Shown here piece after piece: positions 1 through 11,889 of a DNA stretch of 64,000 bases. Position 1 is the stretch's first letter. Each line of letters begins with the position of its first letter. The notes under the pieces are model-generated. The model saw only the letters and a list, made by a program, of their open reading frames with translations. It did not search any database and had not been told where the DNA came from. Origin of the DNA: Hydractinia symbiolongicarpus. Taxonomy: Eukaryota; Cnidaria; Hydrozoa; Anthoathecata; Hydractiniidae. The translations under genes were made by a program, and so were the position numbers. Location: positions 28,019,501 through 28,083,500 of the forward strand of contig NC_079880.1 of NCBI RefSeq assembly GCF_029227915.1, in the 5' to 3' direction.

Positions 1-203
1 ACGGGCCGAGTCCGGGGTTTACGGGAAATGGCGGGTTTTCGTTTGCCGGCGATTAAACTTCTTTTATTCAGCGTTTGATCAAAAATGAAAACATTTTTGA
101 AAACTACAAGTCTCAAGCGTTTTAGTGGTGAAAAGATAATTTAAAAAATCGTTTTGGAAATGAGTTTACTCACAGGGTACTTTCTTTGTATACATTCGAC
201 TAT
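1..203 (+). repeat. Representative GAG-type monomer (203 bp)
   Basis: The unit opens with GGGCCGAGTCCGGGG, has AAATGGCGGG in place of the commoner AAATCGCGGG, CTTCTTTTATTCAGC after GCCGGCGATTAAA, and ends in CACAGGG followed by CATTCGAC. AAATGGC breaks the AATCGC/GCGATT dyad seen in other units. The variant TTTGATC at 76-82 places it near the TGATC subfamily. Closely similar units recur near 2,219, 4,656, 6,279, 10,942, 12,157, 14,182 and 23,756. Confidence 0.93.
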
Positions 204-558
204 ACAGGGCAAGCCCGGGATTTACGGGAAATCGCGGGTTTTGTTTTGCCGGCGATTAAACCACTTTCATTAAGCGTCTCATCAAAGATGAAAACATTTC
301 TGAAAACTACAAGTCTCATGCGTTTTAGTGGTGAAATAAAAATTTAAAAAATCGTTGGGGAAATGAGTTTACTCCCTGGGTACTTTCTTTGTATACTTTT
401 GACTATACAGGCCAAGCCCGGGATTTACGGGAAATCGCGGGTTTTCGTTTGCCGGCGATTAAACTTCTTTTATTCAGCGTCTCATCAAAAGTAAAAACAT
501 TTTTAAAAACTACAAGTCTCATGGGCTTTAGTGGTGAAATAATTATTTAAAAAATCGT

Positions 559-945
559 TTGGGAAATGAGTTTACTCCCTGGGTACTTTCTTTGTATACT
601 TTTGACTATTCCGGCCGAGTCCGGGATTTACGGGTAATCGCAGGTTTTCGTTTGCCGGCGATTAAACTTCTTTTATTCAGCGTCTCATCAAAAATGAAAA
701 CAATTTTGAAAACTACAAGTCTCATGAGTTTTAGTCGTGAAAAAATTCGTTCGGGAAATGAGTTTACTCCCTGGGTACTTTCTTTGTATACATTCGACTA
801 TACGGGCCAAGCCCGGGATTTACGGGAAATCGCGGGTTTTCGTTTGCCGGCGATTAAACCAATTTCATTAAGCGTCTCATCAAAAATGAAAACAGTTTTA
901 AAAACTACAAGTCTTATGCGTTTTAGTGGTGAAAAAATAATTTAA
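559..945 (+). other. Longest open frame (128 codons): satellite read-through, not a gene
   Basis: The unit at 610-801 is 192 bp because about 11 bases of the A/T-rich core are missing near 740-750. Since 192 is a multiple of 3, two successive monomers stay in one frame and the usual stop in AATTTAA is removed. The translation is therefore the same roughly 64-residue stretch twice, each starting GNEFTPWVLSLYTFDY. There is no ribosome-binding site, splice context, known domain or conservation of the frame elsewhere in the array. It is annotated only so that it is not mistaken for a small gene. Confidence 0.9.
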
Positions 946-1004
946 AAAATCGTTCTGGAAATGAGTTTACTCACAGGGTACTTTCTTTGTATACATTCGA
1001 CTAT
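802..1004 (+). repeat. Representative AAG-type monomer (203 bp) with four short dyads
   Basis: The unit opens with CGGGCCAAGCCCG (803-815), a 5-bp perfect stem with a CAA loop that also carries a CCCGGG site. AATCGC (828-833) pairs with GCGATT (850-855) across 16 bases containing the central GCCGGC. CCCG and CGGG flank a 7-base spacer just inside the unit start. GTATA (989-993) and TATAC (1,002-1,006) form a dyad spanning the junction with the next unit. The end is CACAGGG then CATTCGAC. Whether these dyads form structures or bind proteins is unknown. Confidence 0.9.
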
Positions 1005-1105
1005 ACGGCCAAGCCCGGGATTTACGGGAAATCGCATGTTTTCCTTTGCTGGCGATTAAACCTCTTTGATTAAGCGTCTCATCAAAAATGAAAACATTTT
1101 TGAAA

Positions 1106-1128
1106 ACTACAAGTCTCAAGCTTGTAGT
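1106..1128. repeat. Perfect 8-bp inverted repeat of the HindIII-type monomer
   Basis: Arms ACTACAAG and CTTGTAGT flank a 7-base loop containing the first half of an AAGCTT site. In ordinary units the right arm is GCGTTTTAGTGG and one base longer, so this subfamily is 202 bp and carries an added hairpin. The same perfect form is at 2,119-2,141, 22,033-22,055, 30,284-30,306, 50,695-50,717 and 59,614-59,636. Close forms with TCTTAAG in the loop lie near 4,561, 6,184, 7,807, 10,039 and 14,091. Confidence 0.9.
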
Positions 1129-3108
1129 GGTGAAAAAATAATACAAAAAATCGTTCGGAAAATGAGTTTACTCCCTGGGTACTTTCTTTGTATACTTTTG
1201 ACTATACGGGCCGAGTCCGGGGTTTACGGGAAATGGCGGGTTTTTGTTTGCCGGCGATTAAACTTCTTTTATTCAGCGTCTGATCAAAAATGAAAACATT
1301 TTTGAAAAGTACAAGTCTCAAGCGTTTTAGTGGTGAAAAGATAATTTAAAAAATCGTTTTGAAAATGAGTTTACTCACAGGGTACTTTCTTTGTATACAT
1401 TCGACTATACAGGCCAAGCCCGGGATTTACGGGAAATCGCAGGTTTTCGTTTGCCGGCGATTAAACTTCTCTTATTCAGCGTCTCATCAAAAATGAAAAC
1501 AATTTTGAAAACTGCAAGTCTCATGCGTTTTAGTGGTGAAAAAATAATTTAAAAAAACGTTCGGGAAATGAGTTTACTCCCTGGGTACCTTCTTTGTACA
1601 CTTTTGACTATACGGGCCAATCCCGGGATTTACGGGAAATCGCGGGTTTTCGATTGCCGGCGATTAAACTTCTTTTATTCAGCGTCTTATCAAAAATGAA
1701 AACATTTTTGAAAACTACAAGTCTTATGCCTTTTAGTGGTGAAAAAATAATTTAAAAAATCGTTCTGGAAATGAGTTTACTCACAGGGTACTTTCTTTGT
1801 ATACATTCGACTATACGGGCCAAGCCCTGGATTCACGGAAAATCGCGGGTTTTCGTTTGCCGGCGATTAAACCTCTTTCATTAAGCGTCTCATCAAAAAT
1901 GAAAACATTTTTGAAAATTACAAGTCTCATGCGTTTTAGTGGTGGAAAGATATTTTAAAAAATCCTTGTGGAAATGAGTTTACTCACAGGGTACTTTCTT
2001 TGTATACATTCGACTATACGGCCAAGCCCGGGATTTACGGGAAATCGCGGGTTTTCCTTTGCCGGCGATTAAACCTCTTTGATTAAGCGTCTCATCAAAA
2101 ATGAAAACATTTTTGAAAACTACAAGTCTCAAGCTTGTAGTGGTGAAAAAATAATTCAAAAAATCGTTCGGAAAATGAGTTTACTCCCTGGGTACTTTCT
2201 TTGTATACTTTTGACTATACGGGCCGAGTCCGGGGTTTACGGGAAATGGCGGGTTTTCGTTTGCCGGCGATTAAACTTCTTTTATTCAGCGTCTGATCAA
2301 AAATGAAAACATTTTTGAAAACTACAAGTCTCAAGCGTTTTAGTGGTGAAAAGATAATTTAAAAAATCGTTTTGGAAATGAGTTTACTCACAGGGTACTT
2401 TCTTTGTATACATTCGACTATACAGTCCAAGCCCGGGATTTACGGGAAATCGCGGGTTTTGTTTTGCCGGCGATTAAACCACTTTCATTAAGCGTCTCAT
2501 CAAAAATGAAAACATTTCTGAAAACTACAAGTCTCATGCGTTTTAGTGGTGAAATAATAATTTAAAAAATCGTTCGGGAAATGAGTTTACTCCCTGGGTA
2601 CTTCCTTTGTATACTTTTGACTCTACAGGCTAAGCCCCGGATTTACGGGAAATCGCGGGTTTTCGTTTGCCGGCGATTAAACTTCTTTTATTCAGCGTCT
2701 CATCAAAAATAAAAACATTTTTAAAAACTACAAGTCTCATGGGCTTTAGTGGTGAAATAATAATTTAAAAAATCGTTCAGGAAATGAGTTTACACCCTGG
2801 GTACTTTCTTTGTATACTTTTCACTATACGGGCCGAGTCCGGGATTTATGGGAAGTCGCAGGTTTTCGTTTGCCGGCGATTAAACTTCTTTTATTCAGCG
2901 TCTCATCAAAAATGAAAACATTTTTAAAAACTACAAGTCTCATGCGTTTTAGTGGTGAAAAAATAATTTAAAAAATCGTTCGGGAAATGAGTTTACTCCC
3001 TGGGTACTTTCTTTGTATACTTTTGACAATGCGGGCCGAGCCCCGGGTTTACGGGAAATGGCGGGATTTCGTTTGCCGGCGATTAAACTTCTTTTATTCA
3101 GCGTCTCA

Positions 3109-4731
3109 TCAAAAATGAAAACATTTTTGAAAACTACAAGTCTCAAGCGTTTTAGTGGTGAAAAGATAATTTAAAAAATCGTTTTGGAAATGAGTTTACT
3201 CACAGGGTACTTTCTTTGTATACATTCGACTATACGGGCCGAGTCCGGGATTTACGGGAAATCGCGGGTTTTCGTTTGCCGGCGATTAAACTTCTTTTAT
3301 TCAGCGTCTCATCAAAAATGAAAACATTTTTAAAAACTACAAGTCTCATGGGCTTTAGTGGTGAAATAATAATTTAAAAAATTGTTTGGGAAATGAGTTT
3401 ACTCCCTGGGTACTTTCTTTGTATACTTTTGACTATACGGGCCGAGTCCGGGATTTACGGGTTATCGCAGGTTTTCGTTTGCCGGCGATTAAACTTCTTT
3501 TATTCAGCGTCTCATCAAAAATGAAAACAATTTTGAAAACTACAAGTCTCATGCGTTTTAGTGGTGAAAAAATAATTTAAAAAATCGTTCGGGAAATTAG
3601 TTTACTCACTGGGTACTTTCTTTGTATACATTTGACTATACGGGCCGAGTCCGGGATTTACGGGTTATCGCAGGTTTTCGTTTGCCGGCGATTAAACTTC
3701 TTTTATTCAGCGTCTCATTAAAAATGAAAACAATTTTGAAAACTACAAGTCTCATGCGTTTTAGTGGTGAAAAAATAATTTAAAAAATCGTTCGGGAAAT
3801 GAGTTTACTCCCTGGGTACTTTCTTTTTACACTTTTGACTATACGGACCAATACCGGGATTTACGGGAAATCGCGGGTTTTTGATTGCCGGCGATTAAAC
3901 TTCTTTTATTCAGCGTCTCATCAAAAATGAAAACATTTTTGAAAACTACAAGTCTTATGCGTTTTAGTGGTGAAAAAATAATTTAAAAAATCGTTCTGGA
4001 AATGAGTTTACTCACAGGGTACTTTCTTTGTATATATTCGACAATACGGGCCAAGCCCTGGATTTACGGGAAATCGCGGGTTTTCGTTTGCCGGCGATTA
4101 AACCTCTTTCATTAAGCGTCTCATCAAAAATGAAAACATTTTTGAAAACTACAAGTCTCATGCGTTTTAGTGGTGGAAAGATATTTTAAAAAATCGTTGT
4201 GGAAATGAGTTTACTCACAGGGTACTTTCTTTGTATAAATTCGACTATACGGGCCAAGCCCGGGATTTACGGGAAATCGCGGGTTTTCGTTTGCCGGCGA
4301 TTAAACCACTTTCATTAAGCGTCTCTTCAAAAATGAAAACATTTTTAAAAACTACAAGTCTTATGCGTTTTAGTGGTGAAAAAAAGAATTTAAAAAATCG
4401 TTCTGGAAATGAGTTTACTCACAGGGTACTGTCTTTGTATACATTCGACTATACGGCCAAGCCCGGGATTTACGGGAAATCGCGGGTTTTCCTTTGCCGG
4501 CGATTAAACCTCTTTGATTAAGCGTCTCATCAAAAATGAAAACATTTTTGAAAACTACAAGTCTTAAGCTTGTAGTGGTGAAAAAATAATTTAAAAAATC
4601 GTTCGGAAAATGAGTTTACTCCCTGGGTACTTTCTTTGTATACTTTTGACTATACGGGCCGAGTCCGGGGTTTACGGGAAATGGCGGGTTTTCGTTTGCC
4701 GGCGATTAAACTTCTTTTATTCAGCGTCTGA
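3109..4731 (+). repeat. 1,623-bp 8-mer higher-order repeat, copy 1
   Basis: Eight monomers of 202-204 bp with recognisable private variants: GGGTTATCGCAGG in two units, CTTTTTACAC with GGACCAATACC, TATATTCGACAATACGG, TATAAATTCGAC, GAAAAAAAGAATT and a HindIII-type unit. Line-by-line comparison with the next 1,623 bases finds no difference. The left limit is set at 3,108, where this copy reads C (TCTCATC) and the second copy reads G (TCTGATC). Confidence 0.96.
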
Positions 4732-6354
4732 TCAAAAATGAAAACATTTTTGAAAACTACAAGTCTCAAGCGTTTTAGTGGTGAAAAGATAATTTAAAAA
4801 ATCGTTTTGGAAATGAGTTTACTCACAGGGTACTTTCTTTGTATACATTCGACTATACGGGCCGAGTCCGGGATTTACGGGAAATCGCGGGTTTTCGTTT
4901 GCCGGCGATTAAACTTCTTTTATTCAGCGTCTCATCAAAAATGAAAACATTTTTAAAAACTACAAGTCTCATGGGCTTTAGTGGTGAAATAATAATTTAA
5001 AAAATTGTTTGGGAAATGAGTTTACTCCCTGGGTACTTTCTTTGTATACTTTTGACTATACGGGCCGAGTCCGGGATTTACGGGTTATCGCAGGTTTTCG
5101 TTTGCCGGCGATTAAACTTCTTTTATTCAGCGTCTCATCAAAAATGAAAACAATTTTGAAAACTACAAGTCTCATGCGTTTTAGTGGTGAAAAAATAATT
5201 TAAAAAATCGTTCGGGAAATTAGTTTACTCACTGGGTACTTTCTTTGTATACATTTGACTATACGGGCCGAGTCCGGGATTTACGGGTTATCGCAGGTTT
5301 TCGTTTGCCGGCGATTAAACTTCTTTTATTCAGCGTCTCATTAAAAATGAAAACAATTTTGAAAACTACAAGTCTCATGCGTTTTAGTGGTGAAAAAATA
5401 ATTTAAAAAATCGTTCGGGAAATGAGTTTACTCCCTGGGTACTTTCTTTTTACACTTTTGACTATACGGACCAATACCGGGATTTACGGGAAATCGCGGG
5501 TTTTTGATTGCCGGCGATTAAACTTCTTTTATTCAGCGTCTCATCAAAAATGAAAACATTTTTGAAAACTACAAGTCTTATGCGTTTTAGTGGTGAAAAA
5601 ATAATTTAAAAAATCGTTCTGGAAATGAGTTTACTCACAGGGTACTTTCTTTGTATATATTCGACAATACGGGCCAAGCCCTGGATTTACGGGAAATCGC
5701 GGGTTTTCGTTTGCCGGCGATTAAACCTCTTTCATTAAGCGTCTCATCAAAAATGAAAACATTTTTGAAAACTACAAGTCTCATGCGTTTTAGTGGTGGA
5801 AAGATATTTTAAAAAATCGTTGTGGAAATGAGTTTACTCACAGGGTACTTTCTTTGTATAAATTCGACTATACGGGCCAAGCCCGGGATTTACGGGAAAT
5901 CGCGGGTTTTCGTTTGCCGGCGATTAAACCACTTTCATTAAGCGTCTCTTCAAAAATGAAAACATTTTTAAAAACTACAAGTCTTATGCGTTTTAGTGGT
6001 GAAAAAAAGAATTTAAAAAATCGTTCTGGAAATGAGTTTACTCACAGGGTACTGTCTTTGTATACATTCGACTATACGGCCAAGCCCGGGATTTACGGGA
6101 AATCGCGGGTTTTCCTTTGCCGGCGATTAAACCTCTTTGATTAAGCGTCTCATCAAAAATGAAAACATTTTTGAAAACTACAAGTCTTAAGCTTGTAGTG
6201 GTGAAAAAATAATTTAAAAAATCGTTCGGAAAATGAGTTTACTCCCTGGGTACTTTCTTTGTATACTTTTGACTATACGGGCCGAGTCCGGGGTTTACGG
6301 GAAATGGCGGGTTTTCGTTTGCCGGCGATTAAACTTCTTTTATTCAGCGTCTGA
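4732..6354 (+). repeat. 1,623-bp 8-mer higher-order repeat, copy 2 (identical to copy 1)
   Basis: Identical to 3,109-4,731 at every base compared, and identity continues to 6,479 (matching 4,732-4,856). The sequences part where 6,481 begins CAGGCCAAG while 4,858 begins GGGCCGAG. The exchange that made the tandem therefore lies within the roughly 125-bp tract 4,732-4,857. A partial, diverged third copy is seen at about 7,060-7,870, again at an offset of 1,623 bp. Confidence 0.96.
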
Positions 6355-6639
6355 TCAAAAATGAAAACATTTTTGAAAACTACAAGTCTCAAGCGTTTTA
6401 GTGGTGAAAAGATAATTTAAAAAATCGTTTTGGAAATGAGTTTACTCACAGGGTACTTTCTTTGTATACATTCGACTATACAGGCCAAGCCCGGGATTTA
6501 CGGGAAATCGCGGGTTTTGTTTTGCCGGCGATTAAACCACTTTCATTAAGCGTCTCATCAAAAATGAAAACATTTCTAAAAACTACAAGTCTCATGCGTT
6601 TTAGTGGTGAAATAATAATTTAAAAAATCGTTCGGGAAA

Positions 6640-8500
6640 TGAGTTTACACCCTGGGTACTTTCTTTGTATACTTTTCACTATACGGGCCGAGTCCGGGAC
6701 TTACGGTAAGTCGCAGGATTTCGTTTGCCAGCGATTAAACTTCTTTTATTCAGCGTCTCATCAAAAATGAAAACATTTTTAAAAACTACAAGTCTCATGC
6801 GTTTTAGTGGTGAAAAAATAATTTAAAAAATCGTTCGGGAAATGAGTTTACACCTTGGGTACTTTCTTTGTACACTTTTGACTATACGGGCCAATACCGG
6901 GATTTACGGGAAATCGCGGGTTTTCGATTGCCGGCGATTAAACTTCTTTTATTCAGCGTCTCATTAAAAATGAAAACAATTTTGAAAACTACAAGTCTCA
7001 TGCGTTTTAGTGGTGAAAAAATAATTTAAAAAATCGTTCCGGAAATGAGTTTACTCCCTGGGTACTTTCTTTGTACACTTTTGACTATACGGGCAAATAC
7101 CGGGATTTACGGGAAATCGCGGGTTTTCGATTGCCGGCGATTAAACTTCTTTTATTCAGCGTCTCATCAAAAATGAAAACATTTTTGAAAACTACAAGTC
7201 TTATGCGTTTTAGTGGTGAAAAAATAATTTAAAAAATCGTTCTGGAAATGAGTTTACTCACAGGGTACTTTCTTTGTATATATTCGACAATACGGGCCAA
7301 GCCCTGGATTTACGGGAAATCGCCGGTTTTTGTTTGCCGGCGATTAAACTTCTTTCATTAAGCGTCTCATCAAAAATGAAAACATTTTTGAAAACTACAA
7401 GTCTCATGCGTTTTAGTGGTGAAAAGATATTTTAAAAAATCGTTGTGGAAATGAGTTTACTCACAGGGTACTTTCTTTGTATAAATTCGACTATACGGGC
7501 CAAGCCCGGGATTTACGGGAAATCGCGGGTTTTCGTTTGCCGGCGATTAAACCACTTTCATTAAGCGTCTCTTCAAAAATGAAAACATTTTTAAAAACTA
7601 CAAGTCTTATGCGTTTTAGTGGTGAAAAAAATAATTTAAAAAATCGTTCTGGAAATGAGTTTACTCACAGGGTACTTTCTTTGTATACATTCGACTATAC
7701 GGCCAAGCCCGGGATTTACGGGAAATCGCGGGTTTTCCTTTGCCGGCGATTAAACCTCTTTGATTAAGCGTCTCATCAAAAATGAAAACATTTTTGAAAA
7801 CTACAAGTCTTAAGCTTGTAGTGGTGAAAAAATAATTTAAAAAATCGTTCGGAAAATGAGTTTACTCCCTGGGTACTTTCTTTGTACACTTTTGACTATA
7901 CGGACCGATACCGGGATTTACGGGAAATCGTGGGTTTTCGATTGCCGGCGATTAAACTTCTTTTATTCAGCGTCTCATCAAAAATGAAAACATTTTTGAA
8001 AACTACAAGTCTTATGCGTTTTAGTGGTGAAAAAATAATTTAAAAAATCGTTCTGGAAATGAGTTTACTCACAGGGTACTTTCTTTGTATATATTCGACA
8101 ATACGGGCCAAGCCCTGGATTTACGGGAAATCGCGGGTTTTCGTTTGCCGGCGATTAAACCTCTTTCATTAAGCGTCTCATCAAAAATGAAAACATTTTT
8201 GAAAAGTACAAGTCTCATGCGTTTTAGTGGTGGAAAGATATTTTAAAAAATCGTTGTGGAAATGAGTTTACTCACAGGGTACTTTCTTTGTATAAATTCG
8301 ACTATACGGGCCAAGCCCGGGATTTACGGGAAATCGCGGGTTTTCGTTTGCCGGCGATTAAACCACTTTCATTAAGCGTCTCTTCAAAAATGAAAACATT
8401 TTTAAAAACTACAAGTCTTATGCGTTTTAGTGGTTAAAAAAATAATTTAAAAAATCGTTCTGGAAATGAGTTTACTCACAGGGTACTTTCTTTGTATACA
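6640..8500 (+). repeat. 11-mer higher-order repeat (2,231-bp offset), copy 1
   Basis: This stretch matches 8,871-10,730 at an offset of 2,231 bp (eleven monomers less 2 bp). Shared marks include TTTACACCCTGGG with CTTTTCAC, GGTAAGTCGCAGGATTTCG, GATTGCCGG units with CAATACC, TATATTCGACAATACGG and TATAAATTCGAC. Copies differ by scattered substitutions, so the event is older than the 1,623-bp tandem. The units at 6,480-6,640 and 8,501-8,870 belong to the recurrent five-monomer cassette. Confidence 0.88.
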
Positions 8501-8870
8501 TTCGACTATACAGGCCAAGCCCGGGATTTACGGTAAATCGCGGGTTTTGTTTTGCCGGCGATTAAACCACTTTCATTAAGCGTCTCATCAAAAATGAAAA
8601 CATTTCTAAAAACTACAAGTCTCATGCGTTTTAGTGGTGAAATAACAATTTAAAAAATCGTTTGGGAAATGAGTTTACTCCCTGGTACTTTCTTTGTATA
8701 CTTTTGACTATACAGCCAAGCCCGGGATTTACGGGAAATCGCGGGTTTTCGTTTGCCGGCGATTAAACTTCTTTTATTCAGCGTCTCATCAAAAATGAAA
8801 TCATTTTTAAAAACTACAAGTCTCATGGGCTTTAGTGGTGAAATAATAATTTAAAAAATCGTTCGGGAAA

Positions 8871-10730
8871 TGAGTTTACACCCTGGGTACTTTCTTTGTA
8901 TACTTTTCACTATAAGGGCCGAGTCCGGGATTTACGGTAAGTCGCAGGATTTCGTTTGCCGGCGATTAAACTTCTTTTATTCAGCGTCTCATCAAAAATG
9001 AAAACAATTTTAAAAACTACAAGTCTCATGCGTTTTAGTGGTGAAAAAATAATTTAAAAAATCGTTCGGGAAATGAGTTTACACCCTGGGTACTTTCTTT
9101 GTACACTTTTGACTATACGGGCCAATACCGGGATTTACGGGAAATCGCGGGTTTTCGATTGCCGGCGATTAAACTTCTTTTATTCAGCGTCTCATTAAAA
9201 ATGAAAACAATTTTGAAAACTACAAGTCTCATGCGTTTTAGTGGTGAAAAAATAATTTAAAAAATCGTTCGGGAAATGAGTTTACTCCCTGGGTACTTTC
9301 TTTGTACACTTTTGACTATACGGGCCAATACCGGGATTTACGGGAAATCGCGGGTTTTCGATTGCCGGCGATTAAACTTCTTTTATTCAGCGTCTCATCA
9401 AAATTGAAAACATTTTTGAAAACTACAAGTCTTATGCGTTTTAGTGGTGAAAAAATAATTTAAAAAATCGTTCTGGAAATGAGTTTACTCACAGGGTACT
9501 TTCTTTGTATATATTCGACAATACGGGCCAAGCCCTGGATTTACGGGAAATCGCCGGTTTTTGTTTGCCGGCGATTAAACCTCTTTCATTAAGCGTCTCA
9601 TCAAAAATGAAAACATTTTTGAAAACTACAAGTCTCATGCGTTTTAGTGGTGAAAAGATATTTTAAAAAATCGTTGTGGAAATGAGTTTACTCACAGGGT
9701 ACTTTCTTTGTATAAATTCGACTATAAGGGCCAAGCCCGGGATTTACGGGAAATCGCGGGTTTTCGTTTGCCGGCGATTAAACCACTTTCATTAAGCGTC
9801 TCTTCAAAAATGAAAACATTTTTAAAAACTACAAGTCTTATGCGTTTTAGTGGTGAAAAAAATAATTTAAAAAATCGTTCTGGAAATGAGTTTACTCACA
9901 GGGTACTTTCTTTGTATACATTCGACTATACGGCCAAGCCCGGGATTTACGGGAAATCGCGGGTTTTACTTTGCCGGCGATTAAACCTCTTTGATTAAGC
10001 GTCTCATCAAAAATGAAAACATTTTTGAAAACTACAAGTCTTAAGCTTGTAGTGGTGAAAAAATAATTTAAAAAATCGTTCGGAAAATGAGTTTACTCCC
10101 TGGGTACTTTCTTTGTACACTTTTGACTATACGGACCAATACCGGGATTTACGGGAAATCGCGGGTTTTCAATTGCCGGCGATTAAACTTCTTTTATTCA
10201 GCGTCTCATCAAAAATGAAAAATTTTTGAACACTACAAGTCTTATGCGTTTTAGTGGTGAAAAAATAATTTAAAAAATCGTTCTGGAAATGAGTTTACTC
10301 ACAGGGTACTTTCTTTGTATATATTCGACAATACGGGCCAAGCCCTGGATTTACGTGAAATCGCGGGTTTTCGTTTGCCGGCGATTAAACCTCTTTCATT
10401 AAGCGTCTCATCAAAAATGAAAACATTTTTGAAAACTACAAGTCTCATGCGTTTTAGTGGTGGAAAGATGTTTTAAAAAATCGTTGTGGAAATGAGTTTA
10501 CTCACAGGGTACTTTCTTTGTATAAATTCGACTATACGGGCCAAGCCCGGGATTTACGGGAAATCGCGGGTTTTCGTTTGCCGGCGATTAAACCACTTTC
10601 ATTAAGCGTCTCTTCAAAAATGAAAACATTTTTAAAAACTACAAGTCTTATGCGTTTTAGTGGTTAAAAAAATAATTTAAAAAATCGTTCTGGAAATGAG
10701 TTTACTCACAGGGTACTTTCTTTGTATACA
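8871..10730 (+). repeat. 11-mer higher-order repeat (2,231-bp offset), copy 2
   Basis: Partner of 6,640-8,500. The offset falls to 2,230 bp after a single-base loss near 10,220 (AAAAATTTTTGAACAC). Both copies carry the rare TGGTTAAAAAAATAATT at 8,431 and 10,661. After 10,738 this copy continues with ACGGCCAAG, whereas copy 1 continues with ACAGGCCAAG at 8,507. Confidence 0.88.
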
Positions 10731-11889
10731 TTCGACTATACGGCCAAGCCCGGGATTTACGGGAAATGGCGGGTTTTCCTTTGCCGGCGATTAAACCTCT
10801 TTGATTAAGCGTCTCATCAAAAATGAAAACCTTTTTGAAAACTACAAGTCTTAAGCTTGTAGTGGTGAAAAAATAATTTAAAAAATCGTTCGGAAAATGA
10901 GTTTACTCCCTGGGTACTTTCTTTGTAGACTTTTGACTATACGGGCCGAGTCCGGGGTTTACGGGAAATGGCGGGTTTTCGTTTGCCGGCGATTAAACTT
11001 CTTTTATTCAGCGTCTGATCAAAAATGAAAACATTTTTGAAAACTACAAGTCTCAAGCGTTTTAGTGGTGAAAAGATAATTTAAAAAATCGTTTTGGAAA
11101 TGAGTTTACTCACAGGGTACTTTCTTTGTATACATTCGACTATACAGGCCAAGCCCGGGATTTACGGGAAATCGCGGGTTTTGTTTTGCCGGCGATTAAA
11201 CCACTTTCATTAAGCGTCTCATCAAAAATGAAAACATTTCTAAAAACTACAAGTCTCATGCGTTTTAGTGGTGAAATAACAATTTAAAAAATCGTTTGGG
11301 AAATGAGTTTACTCCCTGGTACTTTCTTTGTATACTTTTGACTATACAGGCCAAGCCCGGGATTTACGGGAAATCGCGGGTTTTCGTTTGCCGGCGATTA
11401 AACTTCTTTTATTCAGCGTCTCACCAAAAATGAAATCATTTTTAAAAACTACAAGTCTCATGGGCTTTAGTGGTGAAATAATAATTTTAAAAATCGTTCG
11501 GGAAATGAGTTTACACCCTGGGTACTTTCTTTGTATACTTTTCACTATACGGGCCGAGTCCGGGATTTACGGTAAGTCGCAGGATTTCGATTGCCGGCGA
11601 TTAAACTTCTTTTATTCAGCGTCTCATCAAAAATGAAAACATTTTTAAAAACTACAAGTCTCATGCGTTTTAGTGGTGAAAAAATAATTTAAAAAATCGT
11701 TGTGGAAATGAGTTTACTCACAGGGTACTTTCTTTGTATAAATTCGATTATACGGGCCAAGCCCGGGATTTACGGGAAATCGGGGGTTTTCGTTTGCCGG
11801 CGATTAAACCACTTTCATTAAGCGTCTCTTCAAAAATAAAAACATTTTTAAAAACTACAAGTCTTATGCGTTTTAGTGGTGAAAAAAAT
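10731..11889 (+). repeat. Monomer run containing one five-monomer cassette
   Basis: The run opens with a HindIII-type unit near 10,850, then a TGATC unit (11,016), a GTTTTGTTTTGCC unit with GTGAAATAAC (11,271), a unit with ACTCCCTGGTAC (one G short) and GAAATCATT, and a unit with ACACCCTGGG and GGTAAGTCGCAGG. The same order recurs about 1,216 bp downstream (six monomers). No gene is present. Confidence 0.82.

Larger units (their letters stand above)
1..3108 (+). repeat. Mixed monomer segment with 5-mer and 11-mer relationships
   Basis: Bases 957-1,440 match 1,970-2,453 at an offset of 1,013 bp (five units), including a HindIII-type monomer in each copy. Bases 1 to about 600 match 2,219 to about 2,818 at an offset of 2,218 bp (eleven units, shortened by small deletions) with scattered differences. 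A 192-bp short unit lies at 610-801. The segment is otherwise ordinary GAG- and AAG-type monomers; no gene is seen. Confidence 0.85.

Noticed and set aside
80-149. Phased A-tract bending signal in the A/T core
   Set aside because: Tract centres in the consensus fall at about 83, 90, 96, 102, 134, 140 and 146, which is not a clean 10-11-bp phase. A curvature calculation would be needed.
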